DNA of 64,000 nucleotides from Vulgatibacter incomptus (GTDB taxonomy: Bacteria; Myxococcota; Myxococcia; Myxococcales; Vulgatibacteraceae). The position numbers and the translations under genes are program-made. Each line of letters begins with the position of its first letter. Positions within the stretch are counted from its first letter, which is position 1. Under the pieces are notes generated by a model. That model did not search any database. It saw only the letters and a program-made list of their open reading frames with translations, and was not told the origin of the DNA. Below, piece by piece: positions 1 through 8,764 of the stretch. Location: contig NZ_CP012332.1 in NCBI RefSeq assembly GCF_001263175.1, forward strand, positions 1,919,501-1,983,500. Direction: 5' to 3'.

Positions 1-2088
1 GAAGAAGGACTGCTCGTAGGAGATGGCGTCCTGGTCGCCGCTGCCCGCCGAGTCGACGAAGAAGGTCCCCGATCGGCAGAGGCGGACGAGGTCGGGATCG
101 TCGGCCGAGGCCTCGCCTCCGGAACCGTACTCGGTGCACACCCTCTCCCCGGTGCGGGAATTCCGGTAGCAGCACCGCCCGGACGGGAAGACCAGGATCA
201 TCTTGCGGATGCGACCGCTGGCCATCTGCCCGTCGAAGAGCATCACCTGCTGGTAGAAGCCGCCGGGCCCCGTGGCCCTCATCCCGTAGCCGTGGAGGAG
301 AAAGAGCACGGGGTAGCGCACGTTGGCGTTGGCGGGGTCGTCGTACCCCGGGGGCAGGACGATCCCGTAGTCCCGATCCACGCCGCCGAGCGCCGCCGAG
401 CGGAACACCCGGGCCGAGGCGCGCGAAGCGAACGACGACTTGTCCCCAGGCGGATCCGGCCGCTCGCTCCAGCGATCCGAGAGCCATCGGAAGACCAGCA
501 GGAGCCGGTCGAGTGCCTGTACGATCGTGCCGGCGTGGTCGCCATCCCCTTGCGCGATCTCGGCCTCCGTCGCGCCCTGGTTCCCGTAGAGGAAGAGCAT
601 GTTCCGCGGGAGCGCGTTCGCCGGGATCGTGAGAGGCGCGAAGGTCCAGTCCGAGCTCGGCGCGCCGGGGAGCTCTCGCAGCCGGAGGAAGGCGCGAGAC
701 GCGGAGGGCCTGTGCGACGCCACCTCACCCCAGGTGATGGCCGCCGAGAGGTCGAAGCCGAAGAGGTCCCGGATCCCGCCGTCGGCGTAGTACGAGAGCC
801 GGTCGCGCGTGGCGTCGCTCCATCCGCGGATCCGGCCGCGGCCATCCGCCGAGCGCCAGCGGGCGCGGGCCGGGAGCTCCGTGAAGACGCCGTCGCCCTC
901 GCCGTAGTCGCCGGTCCCGGGGACCCCATCCAGACCGTAGTCCTCGAAGGGCTCGCCCCGATCGTAGACGCCGTTGCCCTCCGTGCCGAGGGGATTGTCC
1001 CGCCAGTGGTAGTCGTCGCCGTTGGGATCCCTGACGCCGCGGGCGTGGGGGCTCAGGGCCGGATCGCGCACGCAGCCGCCCTTCCCGTCCTCCAGCTCGT
1101 TCGGGCAGCCGTCGACGCCCACGTCTGCGAAGCGCTCGTGGGCGTTCACCAGGATCGGCTCGCCGAAGTCGCGCTTCCCGTTGCCGTTCAGGTCGACGGC
1201 GAGGGCGAAGGTCACCGGGCGCGAATGGGAGGTGCATGGGTCGTACACCCCTGCACGCTCGCGGAAGAGCGCGGGTTGATCGGAGGGGCTCGCGAAGCCC
1301 ACGCCCCCGTCGCCCGCGCAGGCCGCGGCCGGATCGGGCTCCCTGCAGAGGTCCACCGCACGCCCGCTCCCGGTGCAAAAGGGAACGGGCTCCTCGCCGT
1401 CGCAGAAGGAGACCACGGGGTAGCGGCCGTCCGGGTTGTACTCCTTGTTGTAGACGCCGTGGAGCACCACCGGCTGGTCGCAGATCGACGCGCCCCTCGC
1501 GGCCAGCGCCTCGCCGATCCCGGGTGGGTAGAGCGGCGACGAGGGATTGGAGACGAGAGGGTTGCCGAACGCCCGGGAGAGGTCCTCGAAGAGGTCGAGG
1601 TAGGAGTCGCGGTCGAACGAGCCGCCGTTCGAGGTGTAGAGCCAACGGTTGAACTGCTGCGAGCGCTCGGGGAGCACCGTGGCCATCCGCGCCGGTGAAG
1701 GGCCCATACACGGCAGCATGGCCGGATCGTTCAACACCTCAGGGTGTCCCGGGTGATCCGCGAGGATCCGCTCGAGCTCCGGGAGCGTGCAGAAGCCCCC
1801 CAGGTACCGGCTCTCGAGGGAGTCGAGGAAATGGCCCACGTCCAGCGGACCGCCCAGCGACGCGATGGCGTCGAAGCGATCCGGATGGGCCGCGCCGAGG
1901 AAGGTCGCGCCCATGGCTCCCATCGAGATCCCGGCGATCGCACGCCAGGTCGGCTGCTTCGGCGACTCGATGGGCCCGCGGTCCGCCGAAGTCTTGCTGC
2001 ATCCTGCCGCCGCGACCACCAACGAGAGGACGATCCAAACGCCCCCGTGGGGCCGACCTGGCAGGGCCATCCCCATCCCAGACGCCAT
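1..2088 (-). CDS. Esterase-like lipoprotein, C-terminus beyond the window edge
   Basis: An uninterrupted minus-strand frame of 696 codons runs off the left edge, so the C-terminus is missing. The ATG at 2086-2088 gives a hydrophobic segment ending in a lipobox (AAAGC, Cys30), so the product is probably an outer-membrane or periplasmic lipoprotein. Near the N-terminus is an esterase nucleophile elbow, GISMGAMGA, with Ser55, as in the esterase D/S-formylglutathione hydrolase group. Near residues 593-602 a second alpha/beta-hydrolase block appears, YPVLFLLHGYG, which resembles the oxyanion-hole strand of the same family. Between them are Asp/Gly-rich segments such as DLNGNGKRDFGEP and a second stretch around DRGEPFEDYGLDG that look like calcium-binding repeats. 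Whether this is two esterase domains in tandem or a rearranged one cannot be decided without the missing end. The substrate is unknown. It is divergent from the DUF3108 gene at 2249. Confidence 0.75.
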   Translation of the reverse strand, partial: MASGMGMALPGRPHGGVWIVLSLVVAAAGCSKTSADRGPIESPKQPTWRAIAGISMGAMGATFLGAAHPDRFDAIASLGGPLDVGHFLDSLESRYLGGFCTLPELERILADHPGHPEVLNDPAMLPCMGPSPARMATVLPERSQQFNRWLYTSNGGSFDRDSYLDLFEDLSRAFGNPLVSNPSSPLYPPGIGEALAARGASICDQPVVLHGVYNKEYNPDGRYPVVSFCDGEEPVPFCTGSGRAVDLCREPDPAAACAGDGGVGFASPSDQPALFRERAGVYDPCTSHSRPVTFALAVDLNGNGKRDFGEPILVNAHERFADVGVDGCPNELEDGKGGCVRDPALSPHARGVRDPNGDDYHWRDNPLGTEGNGVYDRGEPFEDYGLDGVPGTGDYGEGDGVFTELPARARWRSADGRGRIRGWSDATRDRLSYYADGGIRDLFGFDLSAAITWGEVASHRPSASRAFLRLRELPGAPSSDWTFAPLTIPANALPRNMLFLYGNQGATEAEIAQGDGDHAGTIVQALDRLLLVFRWLSDRWSERPDPPGDKSSFASRASARVFRSAALGGVDRDYGIVLPPGYDDPANANVRYPVLFLLHGYGMRATGPGGFYQQVMLFDGQMASGRIRKMILVFPSGRCCYRNSRTGERVCTEYGSGGEASADDPDLVRLCRSGTFFVDSAGSGDQDAISYEQSFF

Positions 2089-2248
2089 GTCGGAAGCTAG
2101 GGAGAGCCTCGCTGCCGAGCAATCGACCCCCGGCCCGCCCGATCTGGCCCTCTGGAGGCAAACGACCCCCTATTCGAGCGTCTCCGTGAACATCGGTCAG
2201 GGAGATCCGTCATGATCCGGCAGACCCTGAAACGAAAGGCAGCGAGAC

Positions 2249-3109
2249 ATGCGTCGCCACCACCTAGTCGCCATCCTCATCGGGACGGTAGCTGCCACCG
2301 CGGGGGCAACCGGCCCCACCGGGCCCGCGCCGGAGACGGCCGTCGCGGCCACGGCCGGGCAGGCGCTCGAGGCGAGGGCTCCCGTGTCGGATCCGGAGGA
2401 GAAGTCCAAGGTCGCGCCGTTCACGCCGGGCGAGGAGCTCGTCTACGACGTCACCGCCCTCGGGATGACCGCCGGAAAGGCGCGGATCAGCGTGGGCTCC
2501 TCCACCGACCGCGACGGAGTCCCAGCCTGGCCACTGGTGGTCCAGGCGCGCACCGACTCGGTCTTCGACGCGATCTACTCCGTGAAGGATCGCTTCGTCT
2601 CGTGGTGGGATCCGGCCACCGGCCGCGTGGTCGGGAACGAGTTCTACGCGGACGAGCGGGGCAAACGGCGGCGCAGCAAATCGCGGCTCGACCACGACAC
2701 GGGCAAGGCGGAGGTCACCCGGGTGAAGGAGTGGAGCGGAGAGAAGTCCGTACGCTCCTACGAGATCCCGGCAGGCGCCTACGACATCGCCGGCGCGATG
2801 ATGGCGCTCCGCTCCCGGCCCTTGAAGCCCGGCACCGTGGAGGAGGTCGACGTCTTCGACGGGTCGAAGGTCTTCCGCCTGCGCTGCATCGTCGAACGCC
2901 GCGAGCAGGTGAAGGTCGGCGCGGGGACCTTCGACGCGATCCTCACCCGGGTCCAGCTCGGCTTCGAGGGCAACTTCGAATCCAAGCGCGACCTGAAGAC
3001 GTGGTTCTCCGCCGACGAGCGCCACCTCCCGCTGCGCCTGGAAGCCGAGTTCGTCCTGGGCTCGGTGGTAGCCGAACTCGCCAGCGCTCGAAAGGGCGTG
3101 GCGCTCTAA
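2249..3109 (+). CDS. DUF3108 domain envelope protein
   Basis: The product is 286 residues with a Sec-type signal peptide (basic MRRHH, then a hydrophobic stretch to about residue 20). The body matches the DUF3108 family. The strands starting PFTPGEELVYDVTALGM, the aromatic-rich SVKDRFVSWWDP region and the terminal ADERHLPLRLEAEF block are typical. DUF3108 proteins are secreted beta-rich proteins of unknown molecular role, found in Gram-negative bacteria. The start at 2249 is supported by the signal peptide that follows. It is followed after 9 bp by the DUF4091 gene, so the two may be co-transcribed. A second DUF3108 protein lies at 5194. Family assignment is fairly secure; function is not. 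Confidence 0.85.
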   Translation: MRRHHLVAILIGTVAATAGATGPTGPAPETAVAATAGQALEARAPVSDPEEKSKVAPFTPGEELVYDVTALGMTAGKARISVGSSTDRDGVPAWPLVVQARTDSVFDAIYSVKDRFVSWWDPATGRVVGNEFYADERGKRRRSKSRLDHDTGKAEVTRVKEWSGEKSVRSYEIPAGAYDIAGAMMALRSRPLKPGTVEEVDVFDGSKVFRLRCIVERREQVKVGAGTFDAILTRVQLGFEGNFESKRDLKTWFSADERHLPLRLEAEFVLGSVVAELASARKGVAL

Positions 3110-3118
3110 GGGGGTCGC

Positions 3119-4912
3119 ATGGCGCTCTCGAAGGCCGCAGAGCGCTTCTTTTCGTTTGCTCGCCTCCGGCCCGCGGTGGCCGCCGTCGCCCTCGCGGCGG
3201 CGGCGCTCCCGCCCACCGAGGCGCAACGCTCCCCGGCAAGCGGCGGCGTTCGGAAAGCCCCCGGTCTCGCGGTGGTCTCGTCCCTGGTCAAGGTTCGACC
3301 GGACGAGCCGCTCCCGAACGGTCTCTCGCAGATCCGGATGCGAGCGCTCCGAGGCGAGTGCGAGCTCGCGCAGATCGCCGTCGGCGCCGCAGACGAGCCG
3401 CTGACGGGTGTCCGCGCGCGGGCGAATCCTCCTCCCGGCGACGACGTCACGATCCGCCTCTACCGGGAGGATCTGCTCTCGCTGGCCAAGCCCTCGGGAC
3501 CGGAGGGCAAGACGGGAACCTGGCCCGATCCCCTGGTCCCGGATCGGGATCCCTCGGATGGCCGGCCCCGCTCGGCCTTCCCCTTCGACGTCGCCGCCGC
3601 TTCGGTCCGGGCGATCCTCGTCGAGGCCTGCGTGTCCGCTGGCGCCACGCCGGGTGAGAGGAACGGATCGGTCGAGGTGACGCTCCCGACCGGGAGTGTC
3701 ACCATCCCGCTCCACCTCCGCGTCGAGAACGCCTCGATCCCCGCCACGTCCACCTTTCCCACCAGCTTCGGCTTCTCGGCGCTCAGCGCGGCCCTCGGGC
3801 ACTTCGGGCGCCCGGGGACGCCGGAGGAGATCGCCCGCCTCGACCGCCTCTACCGGACGATGCTGCTGGACCACCGGATCTCGGTCCACGGCGGGACCAT
3901 GGAGCCGCCACCCTTCCAGCGGGGACCGGACGGCGAGATCCGGCCCGATTTCGCCGGCTACGATCGGGAGGTCGGGCCCTTCCTCGAGGGGAAGGCGCTG
4001 CCTTCCGGGGCCAGGGCCACGACGACGGAGCTGCGGACCCACCCCGGACTTCGCGACGACGACGAGCGGATCCGCTACTGGGCCGCCATCGCGGCCCACC
4101 ACGAGTCCAAGGGCTGGAGCGCGATCCTCTTCGACTACGCGAAGGACGAGCCGGCCAAGGGCGATCTACCGGCCATCGCCGCCAGGGCCAGGCTGGTCAA
4201 GCGGGCGAACGAGAAGATCCGCGTGCTCCTCACGGCGTCGCTCGATCCCTCGCTCCGCGGCCTGGTCGACGTCTGGACGCCCAACCTGAATTGCCTCTGG
4301 GTGAAGTCCCGCCCCGAGGAGTTCTGCGCGTGGCGCGCCCCCCGCTCCGCGTACGATCCCCTCCTCGCGTCGGGCAACCTCCTCTGGTGGTACCAGAGCT
4401 GCTCGTCGCACGGCTGCGGCGAGGGCCCCTCCGCGGCCCCGGACTACTTTCGCGGCTGGCCGACCTACGTGATCGACGCCCCCGGAACCCGGGCCCGGAG
4501 CATGGGCTGGCTCGCCTTCGGCGGCGGCATCGGAGGGGAGCTCTATTGGGACACGGTGCACGCCTACGCTCCCAACCGCGCACCCGGCAATCCCTGGTCG
4601 GGCGAGCTCCGCAGCTTCGGGGGGAACGGCGACGGCACCCTGCTCTACCCGGGCTCCCCGGCCCGGATCGGCGGCGACGGCCAGGTCCCCGTCCCCAGCC
4701 TGAGGCTCAAGCAGATCCGCGACGGCCTCGAAGATCTGGAGCTGCTCCGCCTGGTCGCCTCGCGGCCCGGAGGGCGCGCCCTGGCGGAGGAGGTCGTGAG
4801 CGCGGTCGCGCCGACGCCCTTCCGGATTCGCGACGATCCCGCAGCCTTCGAAGAGGCCCGAGGGCGCCTCCTCGACTTCCTCGCGGGAACGCCACCCGCC
4901 GGGCCGAAGTGA
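3119..4912 (+). CDS. Secreted DUF4091 (GH123-like) protein
   Basis: The product is 597 residues with an N-terminal signal sequence: basic/aromatic n-region, hydrophobic PAVAAVALAAAALPP, and a likely cut near residue 36. The C-terminal half carries the DUF4091 hallmark, GDGTLLYPG followed by SLRLKQIRDGLEDLELL. The pair Asp343-Glu344 in FDYAKDEP matches the Asp-Glu catalytic pair of glycoside hydrolase family 123. A glycosidase acting on an amino-sugar polymer is therefore plausible, but the substrate is not shown. The first codons, including the signal-peptide n-region, are made from a truncated inverted copy of the dispersed repeat described at 5029. The gene follows the DUF3108 gene by 9 bp, which suggests an operon. 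Confidence 0.8.
   Translation: MALSKAAERFFSFARLRPAVAAVALAAAALPPTEAQRSPASGGVRKAPGLAVVSSLVKVRPDEPLPNGLSQIRMRALRGECELAQIAVGAADEPLTGVRARANPPPGDDVTIRLYREDLLSLAKPSGPEGKTGTWPDPLVPDRDPSDGRPRSAFPFDVAAASVRAILVEACVSAGATPGERNGSVEVTLPTGSVTIPLHLRVENASIPATSTFPTSFGFSALSAALGHFGRPGTPEEIARLDRLYRTMLLDHRISVHGGTMEPPPFQRGPDGEIRPDFAGYDREVGPFLEGKALPSGARATTTELRTHPGLRDDDERIRYWAAIAAHHESKGWSAILFDYAKDEPAKGDLPAIAARARLVKRANEKIRVLLTASLDPSLRGLVDVWTPNLNCLWVKSRPEEFCAWRAPRSAYDPLLASGNLLWWYQSCSSHGCGEGPSAAPDYFRGWPTYVIDAPGTRARSMGWLAFGGGIGGELYWDTVHAYAPNRAPGNPWSGELRSFGGNGDGTLLYPGSPARIGGDGQVPVPSLRLKQIRDGLEDLELLRLVASRPGGRALAEEVVSAVAPTPFRIRDDPAAFEEARGRLLDFLAGTPPAGPK
3122..3175 (-). repeat. Truncated copy of the dispersed structured repeat (copy E)
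   Basis: Read on the minus strand this holds the repeat core GGAGGCGAGCAAACGAAAAG, one base different from copy D over about 28 bases. It is followed by a perfect 7-bp hairpin (GCGCTCT/AGAGCGC, arms 3122-3128 and 3139-3145). It lies inside the first codons of the DUF4091 gene and is inverted relative to copy D at the other end of that gene. Confidence 0.7.
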
Positions 4913-5028
4913 CCATGCAGCTCGGTCGTCCATCGGCCAACGGACGGATGGCAGAATATCCCGGAGCCACGTCCGTCTGCCGACACGAGGCGCAACTTCC
5001 GGACTCCCAGCCGATCGCGCCTTCACAC

Positions 5029-5132
5029 GCTCGCGAGCCGGAGGCGAGCAAACGAAAAGGAGCGCTCTCGCGCGTAGCGCGAGCTGAAGAAATCGTTCCC
5101 GCGCCGCGGGGGCGATTTCTTCAAACGCTCCG
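5029..5132 (+). repeat. Dispersed structured repeat, copy D
   Basis: The copy starts with the palindrome GCTCGCGAGC and continues with the core GGAGGCGAGCAAACGAAAAG. Next is a perfect 7-bp hairpin (CTCGCGC, loop GTA, GCGCGAG, 5067-5083). It ends in an 18-bp stem, GAAGAAATCGTTCCCGCG (5086-5103) against 5105-5122, fully paired if two G-U pairs are allowed; the innermost pairs must open to form a loop. The tail is AAACGCTCCG. Just upstream, CTTCACACGCTC resembles the tail of another copy. It sits between the DUF4091 gene and the second DUF3108 gene, in their direction of transcription. Confidence 0.8.
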
Positions 5133-5193
5133 CGTGCATTTGAGCCCGGCGTGGCAGAGGCGCTACCATCGCCCTACGGGAAAGGCAGGCCCC

Positions 5194-6117
5194 ATGCTCT
5201 TCGAGAGAGTCGTCGTCGCCGCACTCGCCATCGGAATCGCGCTCCCCGCTGCGGCTGCGCCCGCGCAGTCGGTCTCCGCCACGAAGCTCGCCGCGTTCCA
5301 GGCGCAGACGTGCACACCCCTCCCGCCCTCGGCGTCCAAGCTGCCGTGGGAGGCGGGCGAGCGCCTCTCCTTCGAGATCGACGTCATGGGCGCGAGCGCC
5401 GGCAACCTCGTCCTGATCGCCATGCCGCCCGTGGGCAAGGGAACCTCGCAGGAGCTCCCCTTCCGCTCCCTGGCCGCATCCAACTCCTTCTTCTCGAAGG
5501 TCCGGCGGGTCCGCGGGCGCTCGACCTCCTACGTCCGCGCCAAGGACTTCCACCCCCGCCGCTACGAAGAGGAGACGAACGAGGGCGGCGTCCTCCGCTC
5601 TGCGCAGGTCGTCTTTACGCGGCCCAGCGACGGCAGCCTGATGAAGGTCGACTGGCTCCGGGACAAGGAGAAGGGCCACGCCAACCTGCGGTACCAGAAC
5701 GACGCCTTCGACCCGGTCTCCGCCGCGTACATGATGCGCACCCTCGACTTTCGCGAAGGCCAGAGCCTCTGCTTCGACTCCTACGGGATCCGGAAGCTCT
5801 GGCGGCTGAAGGGGAAGGTCGTCGGCCTCGAAGAGGTCCGGGTCCCCGCCGGCACCTTCCAGGCCTGGCACGTGGAGGGGCTCGCGGTGCGGACGGACGA
5901 TCCCCGCAGCGCGCGGGAGATCCACGTGTGGATCACGAACGACGAGCGGCGACTCCCGGTGGCGGCGCTCGGCGTGATCGACCTGGGCGCCGTGCGCGCC
6001 CAGCTCTCGAGCGTCGGCAAGGGGCCCGATCCGTCGGAGGAGAGCATCACCGCGGAGATCGCGAGCCCGTCGCCGCCGGCGCCGAAGCCCGCCACCGCGA
6101 GGCCCCTGGTCAAGTGA
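5194..6117 (+). CDS. Second DUF3108 domain envelope protein
   Basis: The product is 307 residues. The ATG at 5194 is chosen because it follows a purine-rich site (AAAGGCAGG) and begins a signal peptide (MLFERVVVAALAIGIALPAA, cleavage near residue 22). An upstream extension in the same frame lacks these signs. The body has the DUF3108 layout: PWEAGERLSFEIDVMG, aromatic strands, VPAGTFQAWHVEG and a terminal NDERRLPV block. The tail is rich in Pro and Ala. The gene at 2249 is a paralogue with low identity. Both are predicted to be exported. Molecular role unknown. Transcription from upstream would pass through repeat copy D. Confidence 0.85.
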   Translation: MLFERVVVAALAIGIALPAAAAPAQSVSATKLAAFQAQTCTPLPPSASKLPWEAGERLSFEIDVMGASAGNLVLIAMPPVGKGTSQELPFRSLAASNSFFSKVRRVRGRSTSYVRAKDFHPRRYEEETNEGGVLRSAQVVFTRPSDGSLMKVDWLRDKEKGHANLRYQNDAFDPVSAAYMMRTLDFREGQSLCFDSYGIRKLWRLKGKVVGLEEVRVPAGTFQAWHVEGLAVRTDDPRSAREIHVWITNDERRLPVAALGVIDLGAVRAQLSSVGKGPDPSEESITAEIASPSPPAPKPATARPLVK

Positions 6118-6126
6118 GCGGTCGAA

Positions 6127-6157
6127 GAATCGGACCCGCCCCGAACGGGCCCGATTC
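6127..6157. terminator. Bidirectional hairpin between convergent genes
   Basis: GAATCGG pairs with CCGATTC, with an inner CCCG/CGGG. It lies between the convergent DUF3108 and dprA genes. There is no long T tract, so its activity as a terminator is inferred from position and structure only. Confidence 0.45.
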
Positions 6158-6187
6158 CGTCGGCCGCGCTCGTGAAGCCATCTCGAG

Positions 6188-7309
6188 TCAGCTCCGCACC
6201 GCGACGAAACGGCCCGGGCCTGCGGGCCTCGCGAGGCCGCGTGCACAAGCGCCAGCGACGATCCGCGAGACCTCGGAAGCGGACATCCCGAGCATCCCGG
6301 CCACCTCCGCCACGCCCGCCGGAAGCGGATCCATCGCGGCGAGGATTCGGCCCTCGAGGGGATCGAGGGTTCGCTCCGCCTCCGTCTGACGACCGGTGAG
6401 GGCGTCGACGAGCTCTGCCGGAGTCCGGACCGCGATGGCGCCATCCGCCAGGAGCGCTTCGCCCCCCGCCGAGGCCGGCCCGAGCTCGGGCGCGGGCACG
6501 ACGTAGACCGGCCGGCCCAAGGCGCGCATGGCCCGGGCCGTGTAGAGGCTGCCGCTGCCCGCTGCTGCCCGCACGACCACCACGGCCCTCGCGACGGCGG
6601 CGATCAGGCGGTTGCGGCGGGGGAAGTGCTCGGCCCTCGCGGGCTCCAGCGGAGGGAGCTCGGAGACCAGGCCCCCTCCGGACGCCAACATCCGCGAGAA
6701 CAGCCGGCGGTTGCTGGCGGGCAAGGGGCGGAGCACGCCGCTCCCGAGAATGGCGACCGTGCGGCCGCCGGCGTCGAGGGCGCCCTGGTGGGCGGCGGCG
6801 TCCACGCCCAGGGCGCCGCCCGAGACCACCGCGAAGCCCGCCGCCGCGACGCTCGCCCCGAAGCCCAGGGCGAGCCGCGCCGCCCCGAGGTCGGCCCGCC
6901 GCGCTCCTACGATGGCGACGGCGTCGAGGCAGCCGTCCGAAGCCAGGGCCATGGCGCCCCGGAGCCAGATCGCCTCCGGCGGATCGGCGAGGGTTCCCAG
7001 GTCCGGATAGCTGTCGTCACCGCGCAGCAGCAGGCGCCCGCCTCGAGCGGCGACCTGGGAGACGTGGCTGCGGGCCCAGGAGAGCAGGTCGTCCGGCGCG
7101 GCGAGGAGCTGCTTCGTGCCCCCGGGGCCGAGGCCCATCGCCGCAGCGAGCGCCTCCCGTGGCGCCGCACAGGCGGCCTCGAGGCTGCCGAAGCTCGCCG
7201 CCGCAGCAGCGATCGCCCGGCCCGAGATCCCCCGGACGAGCCAGAGCGCCGCTCGCAGGCCCTTCTCGACAGCTGCGTCGACACCTGCCGGATCGTGGTT
7301 CGTGTCCAT
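6188..7309 (-). CDS. dprA: DNA processing protein DprA
   Basis: DprA/Smf is a cytoplasmic single-strand DNA-binding protein that loads RecA onto incoming DNA during natural transformation. The central Rossmann-like domain has the family signatures AIVGARR, SGGALGVDAAAHQGAL, TVAILGSGV and FPRRNRLIAAVA. The N-terminal helical region (about residues 15-75) resembles the SAM-like domain of DprA. The C-terminal 60 residues fit the DprA winged helix. The ATG at 7309 (MDTNHD) is preferred because GGGGG precedes it; an in-frame GTG at 7336 would add nine residues. It is convergent with the DUF3108 gene and lies just downstream of tRNA-Met on the same strand. No other competence genes are in the window. 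Confidence 0.92.
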   Translation of the reverse strand: MDTNHDPAGVDAAVEKGLRAALWLVRGISGRAIAAAAASFGSLEAACAAPREALAAAMGLGPGGTKQLLAAPDDLLSWARSHVSQVAARGGRLLLRGDDSYPDLGTLADPPEAIWLRGAMALASDGCLDAVAIVGARRADLGAARLALGFGASVAAAGFAVVSGGALGVDAAAHQGALDAGGRTVAILGSGVLRPLPASNRRLFSRMLASGGGLVSELPPLEPARAEHFPRRNRLIAAVARAVVVVRAAAGSGSLYTARAMRALGRPVYVVPAPELGPASAGGEALLADGAIAVRTPAELVDALTGRQTEAERTLDPLEGRILAAMDPLPAGVAEVAGMLGMSASEVSRIVAGACARGLARPAGPGRFVAVRS

Positions 7310-7445
7310 CTGCGCCCCCGTCGTTCGCGTCGGCACCGGACTCTATCCGGAGGGTCCGACATCGCCGACGCCGAGCGTCGAGCCTCGGGGGAGTCGACCG
7401 CGAAAACGGAAGCGGCCCCGCTTCGCAGATGCGAAGGGGGCCGCA

Positions 7446-7520
7446 TGGTGGCTAAGGGTGGATTCGAACCACCAACAACCGGCTTATGAGACCAGTGCTC
7501 TACCCTTGAGCTACTTAGCC
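7446..7520 (-). tRNA. tRNA-Met (CAT)
   Basis: A full cloverleaf can be drawn: acceptor GGCTAAG/CTTAGCC, D-arm GCTC/GAGC, anticodon arm CTGGT-CTCATAA-GCCGG, T-arm GGTGG-TTCGAAT-CCACC, discriminator A and encoded CCA. The CAT anticodon and overall likeness to elongator tRNA-Met favour Met. A CAT-anticodon tRNA-Ile (lysidine-modified) is the alternative. Confidence 0.93.
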
Positions 7521-7596
7521 GCAGGTCGAAAACGGCGCGGAGGATAGGGATCGGGCCGGAGACTGTCAACCGCGATCTACGCGCTCGGATGCAGAA

Positions 7597-8316
7597 CTAT
7601 TCGAGCGGCTCGCCGCGGAGGATCGCGCCGGGAGAGGTCGAGAGCATGCGCTTCGACGCGGCCTCGCCGGCCAGCTTGCGCAGCTCCGCGATCGACTCGC
7701 CGACCCATCGGGCCGCGTCGGTCGGCGAGTGGAGATCCGTGGAAGCGACGCTGTAGAGCCCCTCCTCCAGGAACGAGCGCGCGAGCTTCTTGGGCGTCCG
7801 CCCGTACCGGCCGATGAGAGCGCCGATGTCGAGCTGCAGGCGGGCGCCGGCGCGCACCGCTTCGGCCGCCCGCCCCGCCCGCTCGAACTCCTTGCAGCGC
7901 TCGGGGTGGGCGATGAGCGGCGTGACGCCCTTCAGCTTGAGCCGGAAGATCAGATCCGTGAGCTGGGGAAGAGCGGCGAAGTACGGCGCTTCGGCGAGGA
8001 GGTAGCCGCCGGTCCCGATCGTTCGCTTGCCCGCCTCGAGGCGCGCGGGCAGCTCGGGGTCGAGCACGTTCTCCGCGTTCGGATGCAGGCGCAGGGCGAT
8101 GCCTTCCCTCTCGAGCGCCTCCTGCACCTCGCCGCGCCGCCTGTCGCAGGCCGACACGTCGTGGCTCGGGTACTCGATGCGAGCGTGGGGCGAGCATGCG
8201 ACGTCGGTGAAGCCGCAGGCGACCAGCGCGCGCGCCATCGCGAGTGAGTCGGCTTCGGTCTTCGCGCCGTCGTCAATGCCCCAGAGGAGGTGGCAATGGA
8301 GATCAACGTAGTTCAC
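7597..8316 (-). CDS. PHP-type tyrosine-protein phosphatase (CpsB/YwqE-like)
   Basis: The product is 239 residues, usual for the CpsB/CapC/YwqE family of manganese-dependent PHP phosphatases that dephosphorylate bacterial tyrosine kinases in capsule or exopolysaccharide control. Metal-binding motifs are visible: VDLHCHLLWGIDDG at residues 4-17, the central HPERCKEF, and the late STDLHSP. The start is GTG at 8316. No tyrosine kinase or polysaccharide synthesis gene is nearby, so it is an orphan here and its partner is unknown. It ends about 75 bp from the tRNA-Met gene, and yacG lies upstream on the same strand. Confidence 0.85.
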   Translation of the reverse strand: MNYVDLHCHLLWGIDDGAKTEADSLAMARALVACGFTDVACSPHARIEYPSHDVSACDRRRGEVQEALEREGIALRLHPNAENVLDPELPARLEAGKRTIGTGGYLLAEAPYFAALPQLTDLIFRLKLKGVTPLIAHPERCKEFERAGRAAEAVRAGARLQLDIGALIGRYGRTPKKLARSFLEEGLYSVASTDLHSPTDAARWVGESIAELRKLAGEAASKRMLSTSPGAILRGEPLE

Positions 8317-8362
8317 GTGGTGAGGGTAACACGGACTCGCTGTCTCATTTGCCGCGAGTTGG

Positions 8363-8566
8363 CTACCGATCGTCGTCCTCGTCCCTGCCGCGGTCGGACG
8401 GTATCTCGTCCTCCGACTCCTCGGGCCGACCGGGGACGCGATAGGACTCGCCGAACCAACGGCCGAGATCGACCATGCGGCAACGCCGGGAGCAGAACGG
8501 GGCGTACGGGTTCGCCGGACGGCCCTCCGTGGGCTTGCCGCAGTTCGGGCAGGTCGCCTCCTTCAT
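8363..8566 (-). CDS. yacG: Zinc-binding DNA gyrase inhibitor YacG
   Basis: This is a 67-residue protein with the YacG zinc knuckle: Cys6-x2-Cys9 and Cys25-x3-Cys29, followed by the conserved MVDLGRWFGE. In E. coli YacG binds GyrB and inhibits DNA gyrase. The acidic, low-complexity tail (EDEIPSDRGRDEDDD) is common in the family. AGAGAGGTGAAGG before the ATG at 8566 is a convincing ribosome-binding site. The gene is on the same strand as the PHP phosphatase gene, 46 bp upstream of it. Confidence 0.9.
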   Translation of the reverse strand: MKEATCPNCGKPTEGRPANPYAPFCSRRCRMVDLGRWFGESYRVPGRPEESEDEIPSDRGRDEDDDR

Positions 8567-8764
8567 CCTTCACCTCTCTCGCCGGACCACGCTCGGCGCA
8601 TTCGGGGGCCCCTTTCGCAGGTATCCTTTGTCCACCGAACTTTTGGGTCAAAACCGATCGCCCGCTCTGCGTAGACGAAAACACTCTCAAATAGAACAAA
8701 GCCGCAACATGTCGAACTTCCAACGAATTCGCCGGGTTGCACGACCACTCGTGATGCTGTCCAC

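Noticed and set aside
1-2088. Alternative reading of this stretch as plus-strand genes
   Set aside because: Plus-strand frames here have no recognisable domain or ribosome-binding site, whereas the minus-strand frame gives a lipobox and esterase motifs without a stop over 696 codons.
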